NCBI GenBank assembly: GCA_031255875.1
Contig: JAIRRR010000019.1
Span: 1 to 8,867, forward strand
Direction of reading: 5' to 3'
Source: Treponema sp.
GTDB lineage: Bacteria > Spirochaetota > Spirochaetia > Treponematales > Breznakiellaceae
Length of the DNA: 8,867 bases
Below are positions 1 through 6,247 of the stretch, piece after piece; position 1 is the stretch's first letter; each line of letters begins with the position of its first letter. Made by a program: the position numbers and the translations under genes. The notes beneath the pieces are model-generated. The model was given only the letters and a program-made list of their open reading frames with translations, did not search any database and was not told the origin of the DNA.

Positions 1-714
1 GATTCCGGCGCGGGGCTTCCGCCGTCCGCCTCAAACGTAACGGTGAGGGCTTCGGACGGATTCAGCCATCTGGCGTACAGGGTGATATCGCTGTTTACGG
101 TATCCGTGGCGAAATTCCACCGGGTGGCAAAGGCCGCCTCCGTGTACCATCCGCCGAAGGTATAGCCGGTTTTGGTCATGGCCGCCGGTTCGTCCGCCTT
201 GCCGCCGCCGGCCGCCGACTGATCCTCCGGCGCGGGGTCTCCGCCGTCCGCCTCGAAGGTAACGGCGTACCGGTTTATCGCCCATTTGGCGTACAGGGTG
301 ATATTGCCGCCCACCGTGTCCGTGGAGAAGTTCCAGGGGGTGGCGAATGCCGCGTCCCTGTACCACCCCTCAAAACTGTAGCCGGCCTTGGTCATAGCCG
401 CCGGTTCGGGCGCCGTATCGCCATTGGCTACAGCCCGGGATTCCGGCGCGGGGCTTCCGCCGTCCGCCTCAAACGTAACGGTGAGGGCTTCGGACGGATT
501 CAACCACTTGGCGTACAGGGTGATATCGCCACTTACGGTATTCGTGGCGAAATTCCACCGGGTAGCAAAGGCCGCCTCCGTGTACCATCCGCCGAAGGTA
601 TAGCCGGCCCTGGTCATGGCCGCCGGCTCAGTTGCCTTGCCGTTGCCGGCCACCGCCTGATCCCCCGGCGCGGGGCTTCCGCCGTCCGCCTCAAACCTCA
701 CGGTGAAGAAAGTG
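1..714 (-). repeat. Tandem coding repeats with a 438 bp higher-order period
   Basis: Repeat units inside the lipoprotein gene are spaced 222, 216 and 222 bp, measured between the ccggcgcgggg cores at about 5, 227, 443 and 665. Bases 1-64 are identical to 439-502, and the match continues with only scattered differences to about 200 / 638. The second unit (about 220-438) is clearly more diverged from its neighbours. The pattern is therefore A-B-A-(B'), as expected if a two-unit block was duplicated or homogenised recently. The copy number beyond the left edge is unknown. Confidence 0.85.
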
Positions 715-800
715 TCGCCGGCCGCCAGATTACCGCAGCCCGCCAGAACCATTCCCGCCGCAGCAATGACGGCGGCCGTCGCGATAAAAAATTTACTCAT
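1..800 (-). CDS. Lipoprotein with InlB-type (Listeria-Bacteroides) repeats, 3' end beyond window
   Basis: I translated 266 residues from the ATG at 798-800, and the frame stays open to the window edge. An AAGGAGA ribosome site lies 6 bp upstream (807-813). The N-terminus is a lipoprotein signal: MSKFF, a hydrophobic Ala-rich stretch, then lipobox LAGC with Cys22 as the predicted acylated residue. The mature protein is a tandem array of 72-74-residue units. Each unit begins near (V)TFEADGG and contains GYTFGGWYTEAAF, W-N-F, a D-I-T-L-Y-A-K/R-W strand and a short linker. Units start near residues 33, 107, 179 and 253; the fourth is cut off. This is the InlB B-repeat / List_Bact_rpt (Flg_new) pattern, a small beta-rich fold common in surface proteins of gut bacteria. 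Inferred role: an anchored envelope protein, perhaps in adhesion, with any functional domain lying off-window. The lipobox and repeat family are confident; the function is not known. Confidence 0.9.
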   Translation of the reverse strand, partial: MSKFFIATAAVIAAAGMVLAGCGNLAAGDTFFTVRFEADGGSPAPGDQAVAGNGKATEPAAMTRAGYTFGGWYTEAAFATRWNFATNTVSGDITLYAKWLNPSEALTVTFEADGGSPAPESRAVANGDTAPEPAAMTKAGYSFEGWYRDAAFATPWNFSTDTVGGNITLYAKWAINRYAVTFEADGGDPAPEDQSAAGGGKADEPAAMTKTGYTFGGWYTEAAFATRWNFATDTVNSDITLYARWLNPSEALTVTFEADGGSPAPE

Positions 801-821
801 GGTATTTCTCCTTGGCAGTGG

Positions 822-827
822 AATATA
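822..827 (-). promoter_or_regulatory. Possible -10 box of the repeat lipoprotein gene
   Basis: Reading leftwards, TATATT lies 21 bp before the start codon, so any transcript would have a leader of only about 14 nt that still includes the AAGGAGA site. No -35 hexamer with normal spacing was found: a TTGACT lies 23 bp upstream, which is too far. This is a weak call. Confidence 0.25.
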
Positions 828-1117
828 AAGGGCAAGCCCGAAAATTCGTCAGTCAAAAATGAATTGGTTTTGTAAGGCCAATTCCACCGGGCAAAAGCCG
901 CAAGGCCCGTCGGAACCCGCCCATAGCTTAAAGGCCCTGCCAAACAAACGGAACAAAACGCATGGCGTCTTTTCCTTGCGCGAGCCCTGATATACCGCCA
1001 GTTTAGCGTAAAACAAGCCAAAAGTCCAGCGGCCTTTCGGCAGCGCTTAAAACAGGGCGGCAAGCCGGGCAAAGCCAGGCAAAGCTGGGCAAAGCCCTTC
1101 AAAACGCCCGCGATGCC
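828..1117. other. Divergent spacer between the lipoprotein and kinase genes
   Basis: I see no convincing gene on either strand in this roughly 290 bp stretch. Open frames that cross it are antisense or upstream continuations without ribosome sites. It is AAA/GCC-rich, and its right end carries four 10 bp tandem units (separate entry). It must hold the control region of the leftward lipoprotein gene. Confidence 0.6.
1064..1103. repeat. Four imperfect 10 bp tandem repeats with phased AAA tracts
   Basis: The units are gccgggcaaa, gccaggcaaa, gctgggcaaa and gcccttcaaa, directly abutting. Each ends in AAA, so short A-tracts recur once per helical turn at 1071, 1081, 1091 and 1101. The array stops 14 bp before the candidate -35 box of the kinase gene. 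It could be a curved-DNA or UP-like element, a multi-site protein target, or a neutral short tandem expansion. The repeat itself is directly visible; the role is inference. Confidence 0.6.
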
Positions 1118-1145
1118 TTGACGTTTTCGAAGCGCCGGATATATT
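1118..1145 (+). promoter_or_regulatory. Candidate sigma70 promoter for the kinase-glycosylase pair
   Basis: TTGACG at 1118-1123 and TATATT at 1140-1145 are separated by 16 bp. Transcription would start near 1152, giving a very short leader before the ATG at 1166. The GAGAGG ribosome site begins at 1151, so the start site must be close to it; this tight fit lowers confidence. Confidence 0.45.
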
Positions 1146-1165
1146 TTAGTGAGAGGTTTCGAGGC

Positions 1166-1693
1166 ATGAAAAAGGCGCTCAAGATAGCGATTTCGGGGAA
1201 GAGCGGGTGCGGGAACACGACCATAAGCCGCCTCGTAGCCGATTCCCTTGCCCTGCGTTTCATCAATTTTACCTTCCGCTCCCTGGCGGAGGAAAAGGGG
1301 ATGGGCCTTGCCGAAGTGCTTTCCCTCGCGGCAAAGGACGATTCCTGGGACCGGGAAGTTGACAGCCGCCAGGTGGCGCTTGCCCGCGAAAGCGGGGGCT
1401 GCGTCCTGGGATCGCGGCTTGCCAGCTGGATGCTCGGGGAGGCGGACCTCAAGGTGTACCTTAAAGCCAGGCCCGAAACCAGGGCAAAGAGGATTGTAAA
1501 GCGGGAGGGGGGCAGCCTCGAAGAAGTCGCCTCTTTTACCGCGGAAAGGGACAGGCAGGACCGGGAGCGCTACCTGAGAATTTACAGTATTGATAACGAT
1601 GACTATTCCTTCGCGGACCTTGTTGTCGATACCGACGATATCGACGCCGAAACAATCGCGGGGCTCATCATTGAAAAGGCGAAGGCCGGTTAA
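1166..1693 (+). CDS. Cytidylate kinase-like (archaeal-type) P-loop protein
   Basis: This 175-residue protein matches the archaeal/short type of CMP kinase, which phosphorylates CMP or dCMP with ATP. Visible parts are the N-terminal strand and P-loop (residues 7-19, ISGKSGCGNTT), the region SWDREVDSRQVALAR (60-74) that corresponds to the nucleotide-binding segment of that family, and GSRLASWML (82-90). These are followed by the strand ADLKVYL and the Arg-rich lid around R105-R113 (ARPETRAKRIVKRE). The length is normal for the short form. The P-loop Lys is replaced by Asn17 (GCGNTT), so activity as a standard kinase cannot be assumed. I chose the ATG at 1166, with GAGAGG 9 bp upstream. A TTG 48 bp earlier in frame lacks a ribosome site and coincides with the -35 box. 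The glycosylase gene follows after 8 bp, which implies co-transcription. Confidence 0.88.
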   Translation: MKKALKIAISGKSGCGNTTISRLVADSLALRFINFTFRSLAEEKGMGLAEVLSLAAKDDSWDREVDSRQVALARESGGCVLGSRLASWMLGEADLKVYLKARPETRAKRIVKREGGSLEEVASFTAERDRQDRERYLRIYSIDNDDYSFADLVVDTDDIDAETIAGLIIEKAKAG

Positions 1694-1701
1694 GGGCCGC
1701 A

Positions 1702-2505
1702 ATGGAAGCCTCGGAATTCAGGGACGCTGTTTACGCTTATTACGAAAAAGAGGGGCGCGATTTTCCGTGGCGGAAAAATACCCGGCCCTGGGCGGTGCTG
1801 GTATCGGAATTTATGTTACAGCAGACCCAGACAGAAAGGGCGCTGCCCTACTGGGAACGCTGGATGGAGCTTTGGCCGGAACCGGAAGGCCTTGCCGCGG
1901 CCCCGTTCGAGGCGGTGCTCCGGGAATGGAGCGGCCTGGGCTATAACCGCCGCGCGCGGTACATCCACGCCTGCGCGAAAATTATCGCGGAAGAACACCG
2001 GGGCAAAGTGCCCGGGACCCCCGCCGAGCTGAGGCGGCTCCCCGGCATAGGCGGCTATTGTTCCGGCGCCATCGCCTGCTTCGGCTACAACTACCCGGCC
2101 GTATTCATAGAAACCAACATACGCGCAGCGGTGATCCACTTCTTTTTCCAGGACCGCGTCACGGTAGACGACCGGGATATCCGCCCGATTCTGGAAGATA
2201 CGCTGGACCGGGAAAACCCGCGCAAATGGTACTATGCCCTTATGGACTACGGGGCGGCCCTGAAAAAAATTACCGCCAACCCCGGCAGAAAAAGCGCCCA
2301 TTACGCGAAACAAAGCCGTTTCCAGGGCTCCTTCCGCCAGAAGCGGGGCAGGCTTGTCAAAGCCCTTGCCTTTGGCGGGCCGGCCTCCGCGAAAACGCTG
2401 GCCCGCAGCACCGGGATGGGGGAAGGGGAAATCTGCGAGGCGCTGGCCTCCCTTGAAAAAGACCTCCTGGTTGCGGAAAAGGGGGGCGTGTACCGGATAC
2501 GGTAG
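1702..2505 (+). CDS. mutY: MutY-like HhH-GPD adenine glycosylase without Fe-S or C-terminal NUDIX-like domain
   Basis: This 267-residue base-excision-repair glycosylase aligns with E. coli MutY from residue 1. PWR is at 22-24. The MutY signature SEFMLQQTQ is at 35-43, and Glu36 matches catalytic Glu37. GLGY is at 78-81 (Tyr81 = Tyr82), and the helix-hairpin-helix LPGIGGYCSGAI at 113-124. The catalytic Asp138 position is Glu137 (FIETNIR). After ALMDYGA the family's four Fe-S cysteines are absent, replaced by a Lys/Arg-rich segment (KKITANPGRKSAHYAKQ). The C-terminal NUDIX-like 8-oxoG reader is missing. In its place, the last 55 residues or so look like a small winged-helix module (LVKALAFGG, then helices, ending GGVYRIR). 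TAAGGG at 1691-1696 is the ribosome site, 5 bp before the ATG. It likely removes adenine or a related base from mismatches; the exact substrate is uncertain because of these changes. Confidence 0.85.
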   Translation: MEASEFRDAVYAYYEKEGRDFPWRKNTRPWAVLVSEFMLQQTQTERALPYWERWMELWPEPEGLAAAPFEAVLREWSGLGYNRRARYIHACAKIIAEEHRGKVPGTPAELRRLPGIGGYCSGAIACFGYNYPAVFIETNIRAAVIHFFFQDRVTVDDRDIRPILEDTLDRENPRKWYYALMDYGAALKKITANPGRKSAHYAKQSRFQGSFRQKRGRLVKALAFGGPASAKTLARSTGMGEGEICEALASLEKDLLVAEKGGVYRIR

Positions 2506-2520
2506 GCCCTTCAGCCGCGC

Positions 2521-3327
2521 TCAGGTCAGCATACCCTGTAAAATGGACATGTAGTCGTTAAGGTACATGGCGTATTCCGGGGAACCTACGATTTCCACGC
2601 AGCCCTGCTCGACACCTTCCACAAAGCCCACGTCCTTGAGCAGCACCTTAAGGGCCCCGGCGACGGAGAAGAAATGGAAAAGCACGAAGGGGGAGCGCCG
2701 GGCGTAGATTCCGTGGCCGGATTTGGACTTTCCGGCCTTGACCCGGAGGTACGCCGCCACTGCGGGTTCCGCACCGGGGCCGTCAACCACAAACTGGTAG
2801 ATCCGGTCCGGCTGGCGGCGGCACCATTCGGCCATATCCTCGTTGCCCAGCTTGTTGTAGCTGGAAAGCGCCCGGGTGATCATGTAGAGGCTCATCTTTA
2901 CCTTGAGCCTCTGTTTGCCCGGATCTTTGGGCCGGCTGGAAGGCATCATGATCATCAGGGACATGAGGAGGGAGAAAACCTTGACGAGGGTCCCCAATTT
3001 GCCAAGCCCCCTGATCGCCGGAAGCGCGGCGCCCCCCCGGAACATGGTGTTCATCTTTGCCACCGTGGGAAAGGTCAGGGCTATATCGGGATTCTCCGCC
3101 GGCCCCTGGGCCACGGAAAAGGCGCCGTTGTCAAAAACCAGGTGGCAGGCCAGGAAGCCCTCGTCCCCGCCCGGGTTTTTGGCGCCTATCTGCACCACCG
3201 CCCTGACCCCGGCAAAACGGGCCTTCATTGCCGGATCGTCTTCCAGAACCACCCGCATTACCGGGAACGCCGCGTTGAAAAACAGCTTCGCGGTCATTAT
3301 GTCGGTTGCCGTCGCTATAGCAGCCAT
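2521..3327 (-). CDS. Uncharacterised protein with SCP2-like features, in the transketolase operon
   Basis: This 268-residue protein begins at the ATG at 3325-3327, with a strong AAAGGAGG site 7 bp upstream. I do not recognise a named family with certainty. Residues about 42-112 resemble an SCP2 sterol-carrier-like domain: LVFDNGAFSVAQG, PDIALTF, then FRGGAALPAIRGLGKLG. A hydrophobic Leu/Met stretch follows (114-128), then a helical middle (140-175). A C-terminal part (178-262: FVVDGPGAEPAV, then FHFFSVAGALKVLL, then GCVEIVGSPEYAMYL) could be a second, diverged copy. There is no signal peptide, so it is predicted cytoplasmic. It follows the transketolase C-subunit after 27 bp and is probably the last gene of that operon. 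Its 3' end converges with the glycosylase gene, 15 bp away, with no terminator visible between them. A lipid- or ligand-binding role is inference only. Confidence 0.8.
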   Translation of the reverse strand: MAAIATATDIMTAKLFFNAAFPVMRVVLEDDPAMKARFAGVRAVVQIGAKNPGGDEGFLACHLVFDNGAFSVAQGPAENPDIALTFPTVAKMNTMFRGGAALPAIRGLGKLGTLVKVFSLLMSLMIMMPSSRPKDPGKQRLKVKMSLYMITRALSSYNKLGNEDMAEWCRRQPDRIYQFVVDGPGAEPAVAAYLRVKAGKSKSGHGIYARRSPFVLFHFFSVAGALKVLLKDVGFVEGVEQGCVEIVGSPEYAMYLNDYMSILQGMLT

Positions 3328-3354
3328 CCTAAAGCCTCCTTTCGGCAGGGGAGC

Positions 3355-4371
3355 CTATTCGTCGTCCCAATCCTCGTCGGCCTCGAATTCCATGCCCATC
3401 ATTTCCCTGACCCGGTCCACGATGCCGTTGCTGTCAAGCCCGTAATGGGCATAGAGATCCTCCGCGTAGCCTATGACGGCAAACTCGTCCTGGATGCCGT
3501 GCTTTTTGAAAACGCAGCCCTTGCCGGATTCGGCGATGATCCCGCCAACGGCGTCCCCCAGCCCCCCCGCGACATTGTGCTCTTCCACGGTGAGGATGCG
3601 CCTGGTGTCCGCAACCGCCTTCAGGACCGCCTCCCGGTCCATGGGCTTGACGGTGTGCATGTTGATAACCCGCACCGAAAGCTTGTCCTGCTCTTCCAGC
3701 GTTTTGGCGGCCTGGACCGCCTGGAGCACCGCGATACCGCAGCAGATGACGGTGATATCCGTCCCGTCCCGCATAAGGGTCGCCCTGCCTATCTCGAAGG
3801 GGTAATCTTCGTTTTCATAACAGGGAGGCTCGAAACCCCGGCCTATGCGTATGTACACCGGCCCCGGTATGTCAACGCAGGCCCGCACGGCCCGGCTGGT
3901 TTCAATGCCGTCCGCCGGGACGATTACCGTCATGTTGGCGATGGAACGCATTACCGCCAGGTCTTCCGTGCAGTGGTGGGTCGTGCCGGCGTGGCCGAAA
4001 GATATTCCCGCGTGGGTGGCGATTATCTTGACCGGCAGGTTCTGGTAAGCAATGTCCGTGCGGACCTGCTCGCCGGCCCTCAGGGCGGCGAACACAGCCA
4101 TGGTCGAGGCAAAGGGGATGAGCCCCGCCTTGGCAAGCCCTGCGGCTATGCCCATCATGTTCTGTTCCGCGATGCCTGCGTTGAAAAAACGGTCCGGGAA
4201 CGCATTGGCAAAATGGACAATGGCGGTGGTTTTTGCCAGATCCGCAGTAAGCCCCACAATGCGGTCGTCGGTTTTGCCCATTTCCGCCAGAGTCCGCCCG
4301 TAAATTTCCCGGGCGGTCATGGTAGCCGAATCGTAACAGTTCCAGGTGGTTCCGGTGGTAACCTGCGCCAT
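3355..4371 (-). CDS. Transketolase C-terminal subunit
   Basis: This 338-residue protein corresponds to the pyrimidine-binding and C-terminal domains of transketolase, which moves two-carbon ketol units between sugar phosphates with thiamine diphosphate. FFNAGIAEQNMMG is at 62-73, with Glu69 as the conserved glutamate that activates the cofactor. ISFGHAGTTHHCTED is at 122-136, the conserved substrate/cofactor loop. GPVYIRIGR ends the pyrimidine domain. TVEEHNVAGGLGD belongs to the C-terminal domain. The tail is very acidic (FEADEDWDDE). The start is the MAQVTTG methionine: GGGAGGAG lies just upstream inside the end of the preceding gene, while upstream in-frame codons read as low-quality Arg-rich sequence. 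One base separates it from the N-subunit stop, indicating translational coupling. The pair probably forms a heteromer. Confidence 0.95.
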   Translation of the reverse strand: MAQVTTGTTWNCYDSATMTAREIYGRTLAEMGKTDDRIVGLTADLAKTTAIVHFANAFPDRFFNAGIAEQNMMGIAAGLAKAGLIPFASTMAVFAALRAGEQVRTDIAYQNLPVKIIATHAGISFGHAGTTHHCTEDLAVMRSIANMTVIVPADGIETSRAVRACVDIPGPVYIRIGRGFEPPCYENEDYPFEIGRATLMRDGTDITVICCGIAVLQAVQAAKTLEEQDKLSVRVINMHTVKPMDREAVLKAVADTRRILTVEEHNVAGGLGDAVGGIIAESGKGCVFKKHGIQDEFAVIGYAEDLYAHYGLDSNGIVDRVREMMGMEFEADEDWDDE

Positions 4372-4372
4372 G

Positions 4373-5224
4373 TTATTCTCCTCCCTTCGCAGCCGGCATC
4401 CGCATAATCGACGCCTTCGCCCTGGCCGCCAGTTCCGAGTCCGCGGAACCGTAGTGCCAGACAACGTTGTTTTCCATAAAGTCAACGCCCTTGCCTTTAA
4501 CGGTATTGGCCAGAATCAGCACGGGCCTGTCCGCGGCGGCCCAGCCTTTGTCCAGGGCTCCGGCCAGATCCGCAAAGTCGTGGCCGTTTACCTCGACAAC
4601 ATCAAAGCCGAATGCCTCCCATTTCGCGGCAAAGGGCTCAAGACTCATCACATCCTCGGTCTTGCCGTCTATCATCAGCCGGTTGCGGTCAACGATGGTG
4701 ATCACGTTCCCCAGCCTGTAGTGGGCCAGGGACATGGCGGCCTCCCAGACGCTGCCTTCGCAGCATTCGCCGTCCCCCAGAAGGCAGACCGTTTTCCAGC
4801 CCTGCTTAAGGTAGCGGGCGCCCAGCCCCAGGCCCACAGCCATGGAAAGGCCGTGGCCCAGGCTGCCGGCGGAAGCGTCGCAGCCAATGACCTTGTTGCT
4901 GTCGGGATGCATGGCAAAGGGGGAGCCGAAGTGGTTAAACGACTTGAGGTCTTCCTCGGGAAAATAACCCTTTTTCGCCAGCACCGGGATAAAACCCGCA
5001 GCGGCGTGGCCCTTGGAAAGGATAAAGCGGTCCCGCCCGGGCCACCGGGGTTCGTCCGGCTTAACGTTGAGGTACTTAAAATAGAGTATGGTGAGTATGT
5101 CGGCGATGCTCAGGGACCCGCCTATATGGGCGCCCCCCGACCAGAGGACCACGTCCACCATGGTAAGCCGGAGTTCGCGGGCCGTATTTTCGAGCGCCGC
5201 GCGTTCTTCTTCGGTAATAGGCAT
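4373..5224 (-). CDS. Transketolase N-terminal subunit
   Basis: This 283-residue protein is the thiamine-diphosphate-binding half of a split transketolase. SGGAHIGGSLS is at 29-39 (His33), LSKGHAAAG at 69-77 (His73) and GSLGHGLSMAVGLG at 120-133 (His124). The pyrophosphate/Mg motif starts at GDGECCEGS (150-158) and ends at VDRN (178-181). TVKGKGVDFME and WHYG near the C-terminus complete the family pattern. I prefer the ATG at 5222-5224 (MPITEEE), with AAAGGGG about 8 bp upstream. The ATG at 5242, 18 bp earlier, has no ribosome site. It is the first gene of the operon, behind the promoter at 5267-5294. Split forms occur widely in bacteria. The default assignment is pentose-phosphate transketolase, but a specialised sugar pathway enzyme of the same fold is not excluded. 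Confidence 0.95.
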   Translation of the reverse strand: MPITEEERAALENTARELRLTMVDVVLWSGGAHIGGSLSIADILTILYFKYLNVKPDEPRWPGRDRFILSKGHAAAGFIPVLAKKGYFPEEDLKSFNHFGSPFAMHPDSNKVIGCDASAGSLGHGLSMAVGLGLGARYLKQGWKTVCLLGDGECCEGSVWEAAMSLAHYRLGNVITIVDRNRLMIDGKTEDVMSLEPFAAKWEAFGFDVVEVNGHDFADLAGALDKGWAAADRPVLILANTVKGKGVDFMENNVVWHYGSADSELAARAKASIMRMPAAKGGE

Positions 5225-5266
5225 GGAATACCCCTTTAACATGAAGGTTATACGCTAGATTACACA

Positions 5267-5294
5267 ATTATAAACCTTTCCCGCCGGAAATCAA
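5267..5294 (-). promoter_or_regulatory. Sigma70-type promoter of the transketolase operon
   Basis: On the minus strand, TTGATT (5289-5294) and a perfect TATAAT (5267-5272) are separated by 16 bp. Transcription should start near 5260. The leader of about 36 nt covers the unused upstream ATG and then the AAAGGGG ribosome site of the N-subunit gene. This is the best promoter match in the window. No operator-like repeat was seen around it. Confidence 0.75.
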
Positions 5295-5360
5295 CGAAAA
5301 TATTCGCAATCCGGTATTATTTCCCTCATACCCCCTGGCGTAGCGCGGCGCAACGCGGCC

Positions 5361-5681
5361 TTATTCCTCTTCCAGCGTTTGCAAATAATGGGCGAAGCAC
5401 CAGCCTTCCTTCCCCTTTCCCATATTCGATTTCTTTTGCTTTTCGCTTCGTACATACACCCAGGGCATACGCACGTTTTGGTCTTCCACTAATTCCCCGG
5501 ATTTTAGATATGTAACAACGGCGCCTATCTTCAAATAGTCGTTGATCTCCGCGCTGACTTTTTGTTCCGGGAACAGGTACATTTGCCGCGTCAGGCAGTA
5601 TTTTTTGCCGGGAATGAGTTCAAGCCCGCTATGCGGCTGCTGCGCCAACATCGCTCCGCCGCTTTTTGTAAAACGTTTCAT
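5361..5681 (-). CDS. Small stand-alone SH3-like domain protein
   Basis: This 106-residue protein starts at the ATG at 5679-5681, with GGAGG 9 bp upstream (5691-5695). From about residue 17 it reads as a single bacterial SH3-like barrel: GLELIPGKKYCLTRQMYLF, a run to the INDYLKIGAVVTYL strand, a loop, MPWVYVRSE and finally GWCFAHYLQTLE. The aromatic W-x-Y-V and GW-x-x-x-YL pattern is typical of these folds. There is no signal peptide or membrane segment, so it is predicted cytoplasmic unless the true N-terminus is elsewhere. Such domains usually sit inside larger envelope or peptidoglycan-related proteins, so a lone copy is unusual; it may be a remnant or a small binding protein. The next gene downstream has its own promoter, so this one is probably transcribed alone. 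Confidence 0.7.
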   Translation of the reverse strand: MKRFTKSGGAMLAQQPHSGLELIPGKKYCLTRQMYLFPEQKVSAEINDYLKIGAVVTYLKSGELVEDQNVRMPWVYVRSEKQKKSNMGKGKEGWCFAHYLQTLEEE

Positions 5682-5887
5682 ATAGTTAATCCTCCGCTCT
5701 CGCAGGAAAAGTTAAAATGGAAGTTATAAACCCGCCGTTTCCGCCGGGCAGCCTGGTTTGAGAAAACGATAAAGGAAGGGCAACTATCCGGCCGCCTGCC
5801 AAAATCTGTCCCTTGGGGTAGATCCGGCCCGTCAATGCCGGATCGGAGGGGGATTTAGCAGCCCGGCCGAACAATTACAGGCAGGGA
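5682..5887. other. Stretch without a convincing gene
   Basis: A 62-codon minus-strand frame (5874-5686) starts with TTG, has no ribosome site and reads as low-complexity sequence, so I do not call it. The stretch holds a TATAAC at 5723-5728 (minus strand), about 40 bp before the SH3-like gene start. That is a possible -10 box, but no good -35 hexamer goes with it. It also contains the perfect inverted repeat listed separately. Confidence 0.5.
5821..5844. repeat. Perfect 8 bp inverted repeat
   Basis: GATCCGGC (5821-5828) and GCCGGATC (5837-5844) are exact complements around an 8-base spacer. No T-run follows on either strand, so it is not a standard intrinsic terminator. It could be an operator for the leftward SH3-like gene, an RNA hairpin, or chance in GC-rich DNA. 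The same 8-mer occurs once more at 5976-5983 without a partner. Confidence 0.5.
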
Positions 5888-6241
5888 TCAGATTCGGAGT
5901 TTTAGAATAATGATATTTTTGTTTGCCTTTACCGCTGTTTTGGTAATTGACCTGACAGCCGAACACAAGAGGTCCGATCCGGCGGCAAGGAGGCTTAGCG
6001 GTATTGTTATCCGCAGCAGGCAATGGCGTAACGGGAAAAAGTGGCTGTCTTTTGTCGCGACAACTGCCGGAGTGCTCGTAAGGCGGTCAAATGAAATTAA
6101 AAATACGCCCCGGCCCTGCCCCGCAAGGTCGTCCAACAACGGGGCGTCAACGGCTGTCAAAGCGAACATCCCCATTGTGGCAAGCACGAGATACGCCGTT
6201 ATCGCGCACAGGGGCCATTTCTTCCCCGAAGACCAAAGCAT
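5888..6241 (-). CDS. Doubtful small membrane protein ORF
   Basis: This 117-codon frame gives a hydrophobic N-terminal helix (PLCAITAYLVLATMGMFAL, about residues 10-28) and a weaker second one (ITIPLSLLAAG, about 78-88). A basic tail follows (TKTAVKANKN). I recognise no family. There is no Shine-Dalgarno site. A TTGTGC-17 bp-TAAAAT promoter-like pair ends 6 bp before the ATG, so translation would have to be leaderless. The opposite strand carries an almost fully overlapping 114-codon frame (5910-6254), with CGGAG 10 bp upstream of its ATG and its own hydrophobic N-terminus (IFLFAFTAVLVI). Third-codon GC does not separate them. At most one is real, and the stretch may be non-coding. Confidence 0.3.
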   Translation of the reverse strand: MLWSSGKKWPLCAITAYLVLATMGMFALTAVDAPLLDDLAGQGRGVFLISFDRLTSTPAVVATKDSHFFPLRHCLLRITIPLSLLAAGSDLLCSAVRSITKTAVKANKNIIILKLRI

Positions 6242-6247
6242 GGAAGT

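Noticed and set aside
31..366. 111-codon minus-strand frame in the repeat region
   Set aside because: It is out of frame with the repeat lipoprotein, and its own apparent repetition simply reflects the DNA repeats.
797..1702. 301-codon minus-strand open frame over the kinase gene and spacer
   Set aside because: It is antisense to the kinase gene and runs into the lipoprotein start region. There is no ribosome site or family pattern.
2491..2504. TACCG-GATA-CGGTA hairpin at the glycosylase stop codon
   Set aside because: The stem is only 5 bp, lies inside the coding end and has no T-run, so it is not a supported terminator.
2674..4407. 577-codon plus-strand open frame antisense to the SCP2-like and transketolase C genes
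   Set aside because: It spans two real genes on the other strand and their spacer, with no recognisable motif; it is a composition artefact.
4346..5239. 297-codon plus-strand open frame over the transketolase N-subunit
   Set aside because: It is the antisense shadow of a gene with intact catalytic motifs.
5341..5360. GC-rich hairpin-like sequence after the SH3-like gene
   Set aside because: No stem of useful length pairs cleanly and no T-run follows, so a terminator is not supported.
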